NCBI RefSeq assembly: GCF_026130045.1
Contig: NZ_JAIBNX010000074.1
Span: forward strand, 1-32,180
Source: Micromonospora sp. CPCC 205371
Lineage (GTDB): Bacteria; Actinomycetota; Actinomycetes; Mycobacteriales; Micromonosporaceae
Direction of reading: 5' to 3'
Length of the DNA stretch: 32,180 nt
Made by a program: the position numbers and the translations under genes. The stretch's first letter is position 1. Each line of letters begins with the position of its first letter. Under the pieces are notes generated by a model that was given only the letters and a program-made list of their open reading frames with translations, made no database searches and was not told where the DNA came from. Below, piece after piece: positions 24,801 through 32,070 of this stretch.

Positions 24801-25715
24801 CGGAACGGCTGGCTGCACGTGGCACCCACCCGGATCGGCAAGCAGGCGTTCCTCGGTAACTCCGGGATGGCCGCGCCGGGACACTCCGTGCCGAAGCGGG
24901 GCCTGGTCGGGGTGCTGTCCTCCGCGCCGCGCAAGGCCAAGAAGGGCTCGTCCTGGCTGGGGATGCCGCCCATGCCGCTGCGCCGGTCGCCGGAGGAGGC
25001 CGACAGCAGGCGCACCTATGCCCCGCCGGCCCGGCTGAAGGCGGCTCGCGCCCTCGTCGAGCTGTTCCGCCTGGTACCGGTGGCGTGCGGCGGCGCGCTG
25101 GCGGTACTCGTGCTGGCCGCGCTCGCCGCGGTCTGGAACGCGCTGGGGCCGGTGGCCGCCGGGGCGCTGTCCGGTGTCGTGCTGCTGGGCGCCGGCGTAC
25201 TGGCCGCCGCGACCGCCACCGCGATGAAGTGGCTCCTGGTGGGGCGTTTCCGGGCCGGTGACCGTCCACTGTGGGACTCGTTCGTGTGGCGCAATGAGCT
25301 CGCCGACACCTTCGTCGAGGTCCTCGCGGTGCCGTGGCTGGTACCCGCCGCGAGCGGCACTCCCGTGCTCGCCGGGTGGTTGCGTACGATGGGCGCGAAG
25401 ATCGGCCGCGGGGTGTGGCTGGAGACGTACTGGCTGCCGGAGTTCGACCTCGTGCGCCTCGGCGACGGGGCCACGGTCAACCGGGGCTGCGTCGTGCAGA
25501 CACACCTGTTCCATGATCGGATCATGAGTATGGACGAGGTGACGTTGGCGGCGGGCGCCACGCTGGGCCCGCACGGGATCGTGCTGCCCGGCGCGACGAT
25601 AGGCGCCCGGACCACGGTGGGGCCCGGCTCGCTGGTGACCCGTGGTGACACGGTGCCGGCCGACTCGCGCTGGCTCGGCAACCCGATCGCGGCATGGCCG
25701 AACCACCGGGAATGA
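21861..25715 (+). CDS. pls: Pls/PosA-family NRPS (predicted epsilon-poly-lysine synthetase type)
   Basis: A 1284-residue membrane NRPS close in size to Streptomyces albulus Pls (about 1319). The adenylation domain has IIFTSGSTGKPKGV, NTYGPTEATV, YRSGDMV, GRNDEQIKLGGRRIELGEV and TRTSGKVDRAALP. A carrier domain follows with phosphopantetheine serine 537 (GGSSLAAAQL). Then come three pairs of membrane helices alternating with three left-handed-helix/acyltransferase-like domains (for example VRIGAGARIGARSTLLPGVR and the GATIGARTTVGPGSLVTRG repeat near the end). There is no thioesterase. Hand-aligned to GrsA, the pocket reads D206 A207 E210 S249 I270 G272 T294 V302 V303 K484, close to the lysine code DAESIGSVCK. 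GTG 21861 is preferred over an upstream in-frame GTG because GAGAGG precedes it by 6 bases. Confidence 0.92.
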   Translation: MTLTPVLPTAAAVFRSDTAPASRTLLDILDGTVARHPDAPAIDDGTRVYDYRRLAAEVDAVRQKLAASGIGVGDRVGIRISSGTADLYVAILAVLAVGAAYVPVEADDPDERAELVFAEANVCAVLGDGLAMTSLAPPGASAQGRPGPDDDAWIIFTSGSTGKPKGVAVSHASAAAFVDAEARLFLTAEPIGPDDRVLAGLSVAFDASCEEMWLAWRHGACLVPAARSLVRSGVDLGPWLAARGITVVSTVPTLAALWPAEALDGVRLLIFGGEACPPELAERLAVPGREVWNTYGPTEATVVACAARLTGEGPVRIGLPLAGWRLAVVDALGEPVPMGGTGELVIGGVGLARYLDAAKDAERFAPLPSLGWDRAYRSGDMVRAEPEGLIFIGRNDEQIKLGGRRIELGEVDAALQALPDVAGAAAAVRRTKAGNQVLVGYVTLLDGAEFDPDAAAARLREHLPAALVPLLAVVDTLPTRTSGKVDRAALPWPLPTVDTHGAALSETEAWLAEGWAEILGVRVTEAGADFFRNGGSSLAAAQLIAWIRTRHPQVSVGDLYQHPRLADLAAVLDGLGASATTRREVAPTPRLAGAIQTLLMVPLLTIVGLRWLTVLALAAKLLGAPWAPAVSWWWVALGWFLLFSPVGRIGIAAGGARLLLRGVGPGRYPRGGPVHLRLWTAERLADLSGATSVAGASWMTRYARALGAEIGRDVDLHSAPPVTGLLKVGRGAAVEPEVDLSGYWVDGDVVHIGQVRIGAGARIGARSTLLPGVRIGKGAQVGAGSTARGTVPAGQRWVGAPATRAGKSGHTWPVERPGRSRRWGTAYGATSLLLGMLPAVAALPGIAVLARAAAGAGTLGGAVTAALLAIPAAALMYVAAYAALVLVAVRSLSVGLREGYHPVHSRVAWQVWATERLMGMARVGLFPLYASVLTPAWLRLLGAKVGRGVEASTVLALPKMTTVADGAFLADDTMVATYELRNGWLHVAPTRIGKQAFLGNSGMAAPGHSVPKRGLVGVLSSAPRKAKKGSSWLGMPPMPLRRSPEEADSRRTYAPPARLKAARALVELFRLVPVACGGALAVLVLAALAAVWNALGPVAAGALSGVVLLGAGVLAAATATAMKWLLVGRFRAGDRPLWDSFVWRNELADTFVEVLAVPWLVPAASGTPVLAGWLRTMGAKIGRGVWLETYWLPEFDLVRLGDGATVNRGCVVQTHLFHDRIMSMDEVTLAAGATLGPHGIVLPGATIGARTTVGPGSLVTRGDTVPADSRWLGNPIAAWPNHRE

Positions 25716-27037
25716 CGGGCACCGCCCAGCCCGGTGCTGAGCATTCCGGAGACCCGTACCTTCCCGAGCACGGCAACGGCGGCTACCGGACCCGCCACTA
25801 CGACCTCGACCTGGACTACCGGATCGCCACCAACCGGCTCACCGGCAGGGCGACCATCACGGCGGTGGCCACGCATGGGCTGTCGCGGTTCAGCCTCGAT
25901 CTGGCCGGGTTGCAGGTCAAGCAGGTGCTCGTCGACGGCACGGCCGCGAAGTTCAACCACGCGGGCCACAAGCTGCACGTGCGGCCGGCCAGCCCGGTAC
26001 CCGTCGACGCGGTGTTCCAGGTCGAGGTCCGGTATTCCGGGCGGCCCCGCCCGATCGCCGGGCGGTGGGGCGACCTCGGGTGGGACGAGCTGACCGACGG
26101 CGTGCTCGTCGCCAGCCAGCCGGTGGGCGCGCCGTCCTGGTTTCCGTGCAACGACCACCCGGCCGACAAGGCGAGCTATCGCATCGCGGTGGCGGCGGCG
26201 ACGCCGTACACGGTCATCGCTACCGGAAGGCTGACGGAGCGCCGGCGCGGCGCGAGCACGACGGCCTGGGTCTACGACCTTCCCGAGCCGACGCCCACCT
26301 ACCTGGTCAGCGTCCAGATAGGACGGTACGAGCGGATGGACCTCTCCACTCGCTGGCCGGTGCAGCGGGCCGCGGTGCCGGGGAGGCTGCGGCGGCAGTT
26401 CGCACACGACTTCGGGCGCCAGGGCGAGATGATGCGGGCGATGCAACGGTTTTTCGGGCCGTACCCGTTCGGTGAGTACGCCGTCGTCGTGACCGACGAC
26501 GACCTGGACGATCCGATCGAGGCACAGGGCATGTCCATCTTCGGCGCGGGCCACGTCGACGGGCGGCGGACCCACGAGCGGCTGGTGGCGCACGAGCTGG
26601 CTCACCAGTGGTTCGGCAACAGCCTGACGGTGGCCGACTGGCGGCACATCTGGCTCAACGAAGGGTTCGCCACCTACGCGGAGTGGCTCTGGTCGGAAGC
26701 GTCGGGTGGCGGGTCCGTCAACGCGCTCGCCCGGCTGTGGCACGCGCGGCTCGTGGTGCGCCCGATGGATCTGCGGGTCGCCGATCCGGGCGTGGATCGG
26801 ATGTTCGACGAGCGGCTCTACAAGCGCGGCGCGCTGACACTGCACGCGTTGCGTCGCGAGGTGGGCGACGAGCGGTTCTTCCGGCTCCTGCACGCCTGGG
26901 TCGCCGAGAACCACCACGGCACCGTGACCACGCGGGCCTTCATCGCGCTCGCGGAACGGCACGCTGGCCGGCCGCTGACGAACCTGTTCGACGCCTGGCT
27001 CTACGCCGCCCCACTGCCGGTTCTGCCGCTGACTTGA
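25712..27037 (+). CDS. M1-family zinc metallopeptidase coupled to the Pls-type NRPS
   Basis: A 441-residue M1 (gluzincin) peptidase, shorter than standard aminopeptidase N because it ends soon after the catalytic domain. The zinc site is HELAHQWFGN (His294, Glu295, His298) with third ligand Glu317 in WLNEGFATYAEW. The usual GAMEN exopeptidase loop is replaced by IEAQGMSIFG. No signal peptide is evident. The ATG at 25712 overlaps the NRPS stop as ATGA; an alternative ATG at 25694 would overlap by 22 bases. Epsilon-poly-lysine producers are known to have zinc aminopeptidase-type degrading enzymes, so trimming or self-protection against the polymer is a reasonable inference. Confidence 0.92.
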   Translation: MTGTAQPGAEHSGDPYLPEHGNGGYRTRHYDLDLDYRIATNRLTGRATITAVATHGLSRFSLDLAGLQVKQVLVDGTAAKFNHAGHKLHVRPASPVPVDAVFQVEVRYSGRPRPIAGRWGDLGWDELTDGVLVASQPVGAPSWFPCNDHPADKASYRIAVAAATPYTVIATGRLTERRRGASTTAWVYDLPEPTPTYLVSVQIGRYERMDLSTRWPVQRAAVPGRLRRQFAHDFGRQGEMMRAMQRFFGPYPFGEYAVVVTDDDLDDPIEAQGMSIFGAGHVDGRRTHERLVAHELAHQWFGNSLTVADWRHIWLNEGFATYAEWLWSEASGGGSVNALARLWHARLVVRPMDLRVADPGVDRMFDERLYKRGALTLHALRREVGDERFFRLLHAWVAENHHGTVTTRAFIALAERHAGRPLTNLFDAWLYAAPLPVLPLT

Positions 27038-27047
27038 GCGGCACGGT

Positions 27048-29435
27048 TCACCGTGCTGGATCGGGCGGCATCGCCAGGTGCACCGGCTCCATCTGGTGGT
27101 CTATCCCGATGAACCCGCGTCCGGGTGGCGCGCTGAACAGCTGATCGGCCCCCAGCGTGAACCCAAGCTCGCGCCCGACGGCCACACTGGACGGCGCGAG
27201 CAAGATCCGGGTGCCGCTGGTGACAGCCTCGACGACGGGCTGCCGCAGGGACGGTCGCTGTCCATTCAGGATGGGCGAGGCGTCCCCGCACAGCACGAGC
27301 GCGGCCCGGCCAAGCCCGGCGGGCTCGGCGATCTGGTGCGGCAGCGTGGGGAGCTCGGTCGACGACTCCACCACCGCGTTGATGGACAGCCGGTCGACGT
27401 CGTCGACGATCATCGCGTACGGGCGCTCCCCGAACTGCGCGGCGACGGCGCGCAGGTCGCGGTCCTCGAAGCCGCTGCCAACCAGTACCCGGACCAGCCT
27501 GTCGTGTGGCAGCAGGCCGGGCAGCGCCGAGCGGGCCGGTGCCAGCGCGAGTACGGCCACGCCGCACCGGTTGAGCGCGTGTGCGATCGTCGCGGCGGCG
27601 GTGCTGCGGCCACTGCCGGCTGGGCCGGAGACCAGCAACACGTGTGGACCCGCGCCGAACAGGTCGAGCCTGAACGGGGCCACACGCGGTCCCCCGACGC
27701 CGACCGCGACACCGCGGCCGGGCACCGCCGCCGGCAGGTCGTCCAGCCGCACGACGGTTGGCAGCGCAGGAAATGCGCGCGGGCGGGGCTCGCCGGCCGT
27801 GAGCCAACCGGCCTGCCGCACCGATATCGCACCGCTGGTGGTGCTCGCGGCGCGGTCGGCTCCCGTGTCTCGCATCGACGCGAGCGACCGGGCGACGCCT
27901 TCGGCCCGGTCTCGGCTCAGCCAGTCAGCGCGACCCGAGACCGTGTGCGCGTCGCTGCCTCGGGTGACACGCACGCGGCCGGCATCCAGCTCGCATAGCA
28001 CCCCGCAGTCGCGCAGGCCGTCGCGGTCGGCGCAGATCGCGTAGATCCCCAGCGACGGCCCGTCCCGGAGAAGCTCGGGCACACCGGGCAGGTCCCGCAG
28101 CTCCGAGGCGCCGTCGAGGAGTACCACGATCTCCGGCAGGTGCGACCCGGCGGGCCTGCCCCGCCGCGCGGTGAGAAGCTCGCCCAGCTCGGCCGCCCGG
28201 TCCGCCCGGCTCTGAGGTGTGTTGCCCACCCAGCAGGTGGCCGCGCCGTCAGCGGCGTCCACGGCCATATGCGGCAGCCAGGTGGTCCAGGCCAACTCGT
28301 CATCGTCCGAGGCCGTCAGCACGACAATTCGAAGGTCGGCTGGACTTCGCAGCGTCGCCAACTGCACCAGCATCCACCGGACGGTCGGGGCGACATCGCC
28401 TGACTGACCAATCAGTCCGACCGCACCGGCCTCGCGAAGGTCCACCGTGGCCGGTACGCCCCGCACCACCGGCGGCGCGAATCCATCCCACGGTTCCCCA
28501 CGCAACGCGAGGCTCGCCAGGCTCTCCATCGAGCCCACCCGCAGCGACAACCCGTGCGGCGCGGTCGCGTCCCGCGACCACAGCCGGTCGCTGGCGCCGG
28601 TCGCGGCGAAGATGATGTCGATCTCGTCCGGCGCCAGCTCGCGACGCGCCTGCTCCTCGCGCGCCACATGGCGCGCGATCTCCTCGGCGGGCGCGTCGCG
28701 GGCCGCTTGGAAATCCCGGGGTGGCCGCGGCCACGCCCCGCGCCCGCACAGATACGTGGGGCCCGCTTCCACCGGGCCGAGCAGTGTCAGCAGCGCCAGT
28801 ACTGGAGTCTTGGCGGCCGCCGTCGGCAAGACCACCTCGGCCGGCGTCACGGTCGGGGCCGCCGCGACCCGGCGTTCGAACACCAGCCGCCCGTCGTCAC
28901 CGCGGACCGCGTCCAGCGGCACCTCGGGGCGGCCAACCAGCTCAAGGCGGCTCCCACCGACCTCCACCAGCGCCCCGGGTACCAGGTGGACGGGGGTGTC
29001 GGTCAGCAGGTCCGTGGCGCGGACCGTACCGTCGATGCCGACCTCCAGCATCAGGTGCCGCTCGGCGACCTCGGGGTCGGACATCCTCGGCAGGCAGCCT
29101 TCCTCGCGCCCCACGATGTGACGGCCGGCTGGCAGCCAGGCCACCGCACCCATGTCGGGGCCCGCGACGGCTCGCAACGCCGCTACCGCGTCATCGGGCA
29201 GCCGCGTCGCGGTTCCGGGCTCGCCCACGCGGATGACACAGCCCTGAACCAGCGGGCTGTCGGCAACGGTCTTGCCCGGATCGAGGCGCGCGTCGCCGAC
29301 GAAGCAGGGCTGATCACCGACCGGTACCGGCAGCGCGTCGAGCACCCGAGCGACCGTCGCACCGGGATCCACCTCGATGATCAGATCGGCGCGGGTCACC
29401 GGCGCCGGATGCCACAAGCTACAACGCAGCTCCAC
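27048..29435 (-). CDS. FtsK/SpoIIIE (EssC/EccC)-like FHA protein lacking the central motor
   Basis: A 795-residue protein. Residues ~1-90 match the EssC-type N-terminus, and ~100-175 form an FHA domain (HIVGREEGC, then AERHLMLEV). A helical stretch is followed by a degenerate P-loop domain around VGLIGQSGDVAPTVRWMLVQ. A last domain has an intact P-loop GPAGSGRST at 604-612 and Walker B-like YAMIVDDVD. In relatives of about 1400 residues, an active motor domain (GTTGSGKSE-type) lies between these two; here it is absent. The two N-terminal membrane helices are also not evident. GTG 29435 gives the family-like start (VELRCSLW); ATG 29456 is the alternative. It faces the M1 gene across 10 bases. 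Confidence 0.75.
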   Translation of the reverse strand: MELRCSLWHPAPVTRADLIIEVDPGATVARVLDALPVPVGDQPCFVGDARLDPGKTVADSPLVQGCVIRVGEPGTATRLPDDAVAALRAVAGPDMGAVAWLPAGRHIVGREEGCLPRMSDPEVAERHLMLEVGIDGTVRATDLLTDTPVHLVPGALVEVGGSRLELVGRPEVPLDAVRGDDGRLVFERRVAAAPTVTPAEVVLPTAAAKTPVLALLTLLGPVEAGPTYLCGRGAWPRPPRDFQAARDAPAEEIARHVAREEQARRELAPDEIDIIFAATGASDRLWSRDATAPHGLSLRVGSMESLASLALRGEPWDGFAPPVVRGVPATVDLREAGAVGLIGQSGDVAPTVRWMLVQLATLRSPADLRIVVLTASDDDELAWTTWLPHMAVDAADGAATCWVGNTPQSRADRAAELGELLTARRGRPAGSHLPEIVVLLDGASELRDLPGVPELLRDGPSLGIYAICADRDGLRDCGVLCELDAGRVRVTRGSDAHTVSGRADWLSRDRAEGVARSLASMRDTGADRAASTTSGAISVRQAGWLTAGEPRPRAFPALPTVVRLDDLPAAVPGRGVAVGVGGPRVAPFRLDLFGAGPHVLLVSGPAGSGRSTAAATIAHALNRCGVAVLALAPARSALPGLLPHDRLVRVLVGSGFEDRDLRAVAAQFGERPYAMIVDDVDRLSINAVVESSTELPTLPHQIAEPAGLGRAALVLCGDASPILNGQRPSLRQPVVEAVTSGTRILLAPSSVAVGRELGFTLGADQLFSAPPGRGFIGIDHQMEPVHLAMPPDPAR

Positions 29436-29473
29436 GAAAGAGATGATATGGAGCATTCATCCGGAATAGTCCG

Positions 29474-30079
29474 TTAATCGGGCGGTGGCTGCATCGGCGT
29501 GGCCGCCAGCGCTCGGGCGACCGTGACCAGGTTTCGCGCCATCGCCCGGCCGGTCTTGGCGGCCCAGTCGTGGCCACGCTGGTCGTCGAGGTAGTTGGGT
29601 CCAGCGCCCGGTCCGAGGTGCCAGTACGTCCACGCCTGCCCCGGGATGGTGAAGCCGATGTCGCCGAGCGCGCCGTTGATCTCGCTGATCACGTGATGGG
29701 CGCCGTCCTCGTTGCCGGTGTTGACCACGCCCGCGACCCGGTTGTACGCGACCGGCCGCCCCTGGTCGTCGGTCTCCGAGATCAAAGCGTCCAGCCGCTC
29801 GATGACCCGCTGGGCGACCGAGGACGGTCGCCCAACCCAGGTCGGTGTCGCAATGATCAGGATCTCGCTGGCGAGGATCTTCTCGAGTATCGGCGGCCAT
29901 TCGTCGCCCGGCCCCTGGTCGCTCTGCACGCCGGGTTTGATGTCATGGTCGACCGCGCGCGCCCAGTCCACCGAGACCCCATCCTTCTCCAGGGCCTCCG
30001 CGACGACGCCGGCGAGTGCCTCGGTGTTGGACGGCTCAGGTGACGGCTTCAATGTGCAATTGACGATGAGTGCCCGCAT
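29474..30079 (-). CDS. Flavodoxin-like NAD(P)H-dependent FMN reductase
   Basis: A 201-residue flavoprotein of the NADPH-dependent FMN reductase group. The phosphate-binding start RALIVNCTLKPSPEPSNTE replaces the usual short Ser/Thr loop, and ILIIATPTWVGRPSSVAQRV is the second flavin-binding strand-loop. VAGVVNTGNEDGAHHVISEI is the third. It likely reduces quinones or other small acceptors with bound FMN. The start is uncertain: ATG 30079 begins at the conserved core; GTG 30097 abuts the upstream stop (TGAGTG) and could allow coupling. No clear ribosome site was seen for either. Confidence 0.85.
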   Translation of the reverse strand: MRALIVNCTLKPSPEPSNTEALAGVVAEALEKDGVSVDWARAVDHDIKPGVQSDQGPGDEWPPILEKILASEILIIATPTWVGRPSSVAQRVIERLDALISETDDQGRPVAYNRVAGVVNTGNEDGAHHVISEINGALGDIGFTIPGQAWTYWHLGPGAGPNYLDDQRGHDWAAKTGRAMARNLVTVARALAATPMQPPPD

Positions 30080-30097
30080 GGCAGGTGCCATACCCAC

Positions 30098-30811
30098 TCA
30101 ACGGGAATTCACGCTCGTCTCCTCGTCGCGGAGCGTAGCCGCGACCGAGGCGCCGAACACCGCGAACGGAAACCCGATCACGGGAACGGCGACGCACGCC
30201 ACGAAGGTGAAGCTGAGGCTGAACCCCGCGGACGTCACGTCGCCTGCGAAGGTCCAGACGCCGTCGGCGGCGTGCTGGCGCAACGCGTCGAACACTCCCA
30301 CGGCCAAGGTGAGCGGCACGACCGCGATCGCGGTCCAGACGCCTGCCCGCACGCCCGCGCGGAACGACCGCCCGGCCGCCGCGGCGATGGACGCCGAAGC
30401 TGCGAAGATCAGCATCGATCCGAAGAGCAACTAGATGGCGGGCAGCCCTTCCCTGCTCGGGTAGGCGGAGGCCAAGCTACCGAGGGTGAAGGCGGCGGCG
30501 CCGACGCCCACGCGCGGCGCCAGGCGGGCGCCGCCCAACCCGGGGGGTGGGGGCACCGCCACCCAGAGGCCGCCGGCGAGCACGACGCCCAGGAGGACGG
30601 CGTTACCAGGCGGGAGGCCCTCGACGGCGCCCGGATGCCGGACCAGGAAGGTCGCAATGGCGGCGACGCACGCGGCGACGGCCCCGATCACCAGGGCGGT
30701 CGCGGCGGGAGCCGGCCATCGCGGCGGCACCGGAAGGAACAACACGGCCCGGGCACAGCTGAGCGCGAACCGCCAGCGGCGATCTCGTACCGGTGCTGCG
30801 GCCGGCTCACG
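30098..30811 (-). pseudogene. Decayed PadR-associated membrane protein gene
   Basis: One reading frame runs from the PadR stop to 30098 but is broken. The beginning (REPAAAPVRDRRWRFALSCA) resembles the N-terminus of membrane proteins usually encoded after such PadR genes. It has no start codon in frame and seems to lack part of its usual cytoplasmic prefix. An in-frame TAG at 30431-30433 then splits it into a 104-residue piece (from GTG 30745) and a 110-residue piece (from TTG 30430), each with hydrophobic helices. The pieces could still be made separately, but loss of function is more likely. A sequencing error at the TAG is an alternative. Confidence 0.6.
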
Positions 30812-31130
30812 CTCCCTGCCATCTCGGCCCCGATCGTCGCGGGGACGCCGCTGGTCGCGGCTGGGCTTGCGCCAACTCGGCCGCGAGCGCGCGGCCGGAG
30901 CCGGTCAGCCGGTACAGGTGGCGCGGCGGCCGGCCCGTCGGCTCGCCAGCCTGCCAAGAGGTGTCGAGCAGGCCACGGTCTGCGAGGCGCACGAGGATCG
31001 GGTACAGCGAGCCGGGCTTGAGACCGAGCTGCTTGCACAGGTCATAGCCGTACCGCCACTCGGCGGGCTCCTCCGCCAGCGCGAGGACGACCGCCGTGGT
31101 CTGCGCGGAGGGGCGGCGAGATCTGGTCAC
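30807..31130 (-). CDS. PadR-family transcriptional regulator (short)
   Basis: A 107-residue PadR protein of the compact subtype. The winged helix covers most of it (EWRYGYDLCKQLGLKPGSLY, then PILVRLADRGLLDT and wing RPPRHLYRLTGSGRALAAEL). GTG 31128-31130 is the only reasonable start. The stop overlaps the decayed membrane-protein frame, its former operon partner. A 6-N8-6 inverted repeat at 31136-31155 just upstream is the likely autoregulatory site and also faces the lipoprotein gene. Confidence 0.92.
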   Translation of the reverse strand: MTRSRRPSAQTTAVVLALAEEPAEWRYGYDLCKQLGLKPGSLYPILVRLADRGLLDTSWQAGEPTGRPPRHLYRLTGSGRALAAELAQAQPRPAASPRRSGPRWQGA

Positions 31131-31135
31131 GCCAT

Positions 31136-31155
31136 AACTCTACATATTCAGAGTT
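31136..31155. promoter_or_regulatory. Predicted PadR operator
   Basis: AACTCT-ACATATTC-AGAGTT is a perfect 6-base inverted repeat with an 8-base AT-rich centre, 5 bases from the PadR GTG. Spacing and position fit PadR autoregulation, and the site lies 21 bases before the divergent lipoprotein gene. Confidence 0.65.
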
Positions 31156-31176
31156 GACCCACGAAGAGGCCAGCTT

Positions 31177-31764
31177 GTGTCGATCTTGCACAATCGTCGG
31201 ATGCGTTCGACACCAGTCGCCCGTTTCGTCGCGGCATCCGCCACGCTGGTCCTGCTAGCGGGCTGTACCGACGACGAGGCGCCCACACCCGATCCGACAC
31301 CGCCCGCCCCCACCGCCACCGCCGCTCCGGCGTGCCCGCCGTCGGGTGTAGCGCTCAGCGCCGGGCAGGTGGAGTCCGCCTCGGGGCTGCGGGCGATGCG
31401 CGTCGAGATGGTCAACTGCGGCAGCCAGCCATACACCGCAAACGGCTACCCGACGCTCCAGGTCCTCGACGCCGACCGCAAGCCCCTCGACATCAGCGTC
31501 CTGCAAGGCACGGGCCAGATCTCGACCATCACCGGCTTCGACGGGCCACCCCGGCAGGTGACACTGGCACCGGGTGCGGGCGCGGCGGCGGTCGTGGTGT
31601 GGCGCAACACCGTCACCGACGCCAACGTCGGGGCAACCACCGGCACGTACCTGGAGATGGCACCGGCCGCGGGACAGCCGGCCCAGGTGCTCAGCCCAGG
31701 AGGCGGCATCGACCTGGGCACCACCGACAAAATCGCCACCAGTCCCTGGGTCGCCACCCCCTGA
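31177..31764 (+). CDS. DUF4232-like secreted lipoprotein
   Basis: A 195-residue lipoprotein. Lipobox VLLAGC gives lipidated Cys30, followed by a Pro/Thr-rich linker (PTPDPTPPAPTATAAP) that spaces the domain from the membrane. The C-terminal beta-sandwich has LRAMRVEMVNCGSQPYTANG YPTLQVLD-type features of DUF4232: two cysteines and the GYP motif. Function is unknown. GTG 31177 is preferred because GAAGAGG lies 7 bases upstream; ATG 31201 would give a shorter signal but has no ribosome site. Confidence 0.82.
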   Translation: MSILHNRRMRSTPVARFVAASATLVLLAGCTDDEAPTPDPTPPAPTATAAPACPPSGVALSAGQVESASGLRAMRVEMVNCGSQPYTANGYPTLQVLDADRKPLDISVLQGTGQISTITGFDGPPRQVTLAPGAGAAAVVVWRNTVTDANVGATTGTYLEMAPAAGQPAQVLSPGGGIDLGTTDKIATSPWVATP

Positions 31765-31839
31765 GAAACCCGGAGCCCTTTCCGGTCGTTGCTTTCCAGC
31801 ACTCCATGTTGGACAGCGCATCGAAAGGGAACGACGAAG

Positions 31840-32070
31840 GTGAATCAACCGCTTCGGCCAGCGGACTGCCGGTACTGCGGCAGCGGAATCGTGTGGGGCA
31901 CTCTGCAGAACGGCCGAGACCGCTGTTTCGACAAGCAGCCGATTCCCATCGTGGAGGCGGCTCCGCGCGACCGGTACGCCTACAGCCGCCGGCTTCGGGC
32001 CGTGGTGTGTCTGGATGGTGAGGCGCGGCCGCCCGCGTTGGTGCTTCGCGCGCACCGGTGCCGCGAGTAG
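31840..32070 (+). CDS. Small zinc-ribbon-like protein
   Basis: A 76-residue protein starting at GTG 31840, with AAAGGGA about 10 bases upstream. The N-terminal CRYCGSGIVWGTLQNGRDRC has a CxxC knuckle plus a later cysteine, and the FDKQPIPIVEA segment resembles small actinobacterial zinc-ribbon proteins that carry a C-x2-C...I-x-W...P pattern. Cysteines 10, 13, 29 and one or two near the C-terminus could hold zinc. Function unknown; it lies downstream of the lipoprotein gene by 75 bases. Confidence 0.65.
   Translation: MNQPLRPADCRYCGSGIVWGTLQNGRDRCFDKQPIPIVEAAPRDRYAYSRRLRAVVCLDGEARPPALVLRAHRCRE

Noticed and set aside
21789-25706. A 1305-codon open frame on the minus strand opposite the NRPS gene
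   Set aside because: It is a high-GC antisense shadow: Arg/Gly/His-rich, without domains, while the plus strand carries all NRPS motifs.
27048-29435. A type VII secretion locus
   Set aside because: No EccB, EccD, EccE, mycosin or WXG100 genes are near, and the motor domain is missing.
30272-31021. A 249-codon plus-strand frame across the PadR region
   Set aside because: It is antisense to a clear PadR winged helix and shows no domain or start signal.
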